Assembly: GCA_031213475.1 (NCBI GenBank)
Contig: JARUPZ010000009.1
Location: forward strand, 10,511,601-10,575,600
Source: Nereocystis luetkeana
Taxonomy: Eukaryota > Sar > Phaeophyceae > Laminariales > Laminariaceae
Direction: 5' to 3'
DNA: 64,000 nucleotides
The translations under genes were made by a program, and so were the position numbers. Of this stretch, positions 63,316-64,000 are shown piece by piece (the first letter of the stretch is position 1; the number at the start of each line of letters is the position of its first letter). The notes beneath the pieces were generated by a model, which ran no database searches, was not told the origin of the DNA, and worked only from the letters and a program-made list of their open reading frames with translations.

Positions 63316-63757
63316 TTAACCCTTTGAGTACCCCAGTCCCGTTTTGGGTACAAATCGCTTGGATTTTTTTTTTTTTTTTTTTTTTTTCCATCCCATTTAT
63401 TATCTTTGCACATATTCTTCTCACTCTCCTTCCAACTCGTAACTCAGATCCGGGGTCACATAGCAGGCTCTTCTACCCCCTTCCCGCTACGGTACGTGCC
63501 TTCATTTTTATCGCGAGAAGATTTCAGCCTTTTCTTCCCTCGTCGACTCGCATCGAATTGTGCCTACCCACGCTGCAAGGCGCTCTCAACAATTGAATCC
63601 CTTTTTTTATTTTTGCAAATAAAGTCAAAGTCCGACCCTCCTGGGGCTCGAACCCAGGACTCAAACAAGTAGAATTCGAGGTTAACCACTTGAACCACCG
63701 GGGCGACCGGTCTAGACTGGTATGTCCCCTCATCGGGACTGCGGTACTAAAAGGGTT
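63316..63757. mobile_element. Fam2 MITE split by SINE-A
   Basis: The left half, TTAA-CCCTTTGAGTACCCCAGTCC to CGCTTGGA, is at 63316-63363. The right half, TAGACTGGTATGTCCCC to CTAAAAGGGTT, is at 63711-63757. Together they match the GGAATTAGACTGG sub-type at 14974 and 57087. Confidence 0.88.
63362..63708 (-). mobile_element. SINE-A nested in Fam2
   Basis: The T-run at 63366-63387 is the tail. The minus-strand head (GGGCTCGAACCCAGGACTCA and CCACTTGAACCACCGGGGCG read in reverse) ends at 63708. Confidence 0.92.
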
Positions 63758-63758
63758 G

Positions 63759-64000
63759 GCAATCAATTAATTTGTCCTTCCACCAACTTTCGCATACAGC
63801 AGCAGTAGTTTCATACACCAGGCGTAATATTAAATACCCTGGCACGCGATATCCACACATGGACTACTGCTGTCTATTCTATCTATTAACAGTTGTAAGG
63901 TAATGAATAGTGTAATAACGACGTAACTTCAGCATGATATCAGTGATACATAGATGAGATGAGATGATCAACACCAATATCTGCCAGTGTCTCTTAATCA
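63759..64000. other. unassigned end of window
   Basis: TACAGCAGCAGTA near 63795 and CACCAGG near 63817. No family repeat or gene seen. Confidence 0.4.

Overview
This window looks like non-coding, repeat-saturated nuclear DNA of a eukaryote. The signs are tRNA-derived SINEs with Pol III A and B boxes and A-rich tails, several MITE families with target-site duplications, very long microsatellites, and no gene-dense or operon-like coding. I cannot name the lineage; an alga or other protist is a guess. I recognise no protein-coding gene, rRNA gene or intact tRNA gene. The long open frames are by-products of simple repeats or of MITE palindromes.

Repeat families, named here for reference. Fam1: about 105-110 bp, near-palindromic, ends TTACGGGGGACCATAG, flanked by TA (Tc1/mariner-like). 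Fam2: about 95 bp, ends CCCTTTTAGAACCGCAGTC, flanked by TTAA in its best copies (piggyBac-like). Fam3: about 235 bp, ends with TATCACACTGGGTGATA; several copies carry a Fam2 at one fixed site. Fam4: about 230-240 bp, ends GG(G/C)TCATTCTTATCGG, flanked by a 3-bp TTA or TAA duplication (PIF/Harbinger/Tourist-like). Fam5: about 150 bp, ends with GATCTTAACGAGGA. SINE-A and SINE-B: about 330-350 bp, tRNA-like heads with A and B boxes, A-rich tails. RepE: anonymous repeat bordered by poly(C)/poly(G) runs. RepF: repeat with a B-box-like end. RepH and RepNP: SINE-like or retroposon-like repeats, RepH often ending in a simple repeat. RepJ (CCCGA-rich) and RepK are low-copy repeats. No transposase or reverse transcriptase is visible, so every family is non-autonomous here.

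Layout: 1-9.1 kb holds RepNP, Fam1, Fam2 and Fam4 copies and an uninterrupted (CA)570 tract. 9.1-13.1 kb holds minisatellites and a 75-85 bp tandem array. 13.1-30.4 kb is a MITE/SINE mosaic with satellites at 17.4 and 21.1-21.7 kb. 30.4-36.7 kb is almost free of the recognised elements and rich in CAG/CTG triplets. 36.7-51.7 kb is the densest zone of nested insertions, including a local duplication with one empty and one doubly occupied copy. 51.7-64 kb again has MITEs, SINEs and triplet repeats.

The most unusual signal is a genome-wide pattern of tiny TA-bounded insertions (TACCAGGTA/TACCTGGTA, TATTAATA and relatives). Comparing repeat copies shows that many are precise gains of 4-6 bp plus a duplicated TA. 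Their form matches Tc1/mariner excision footprints. Coordinates were read by eye, so element ends may be off by a few bases.
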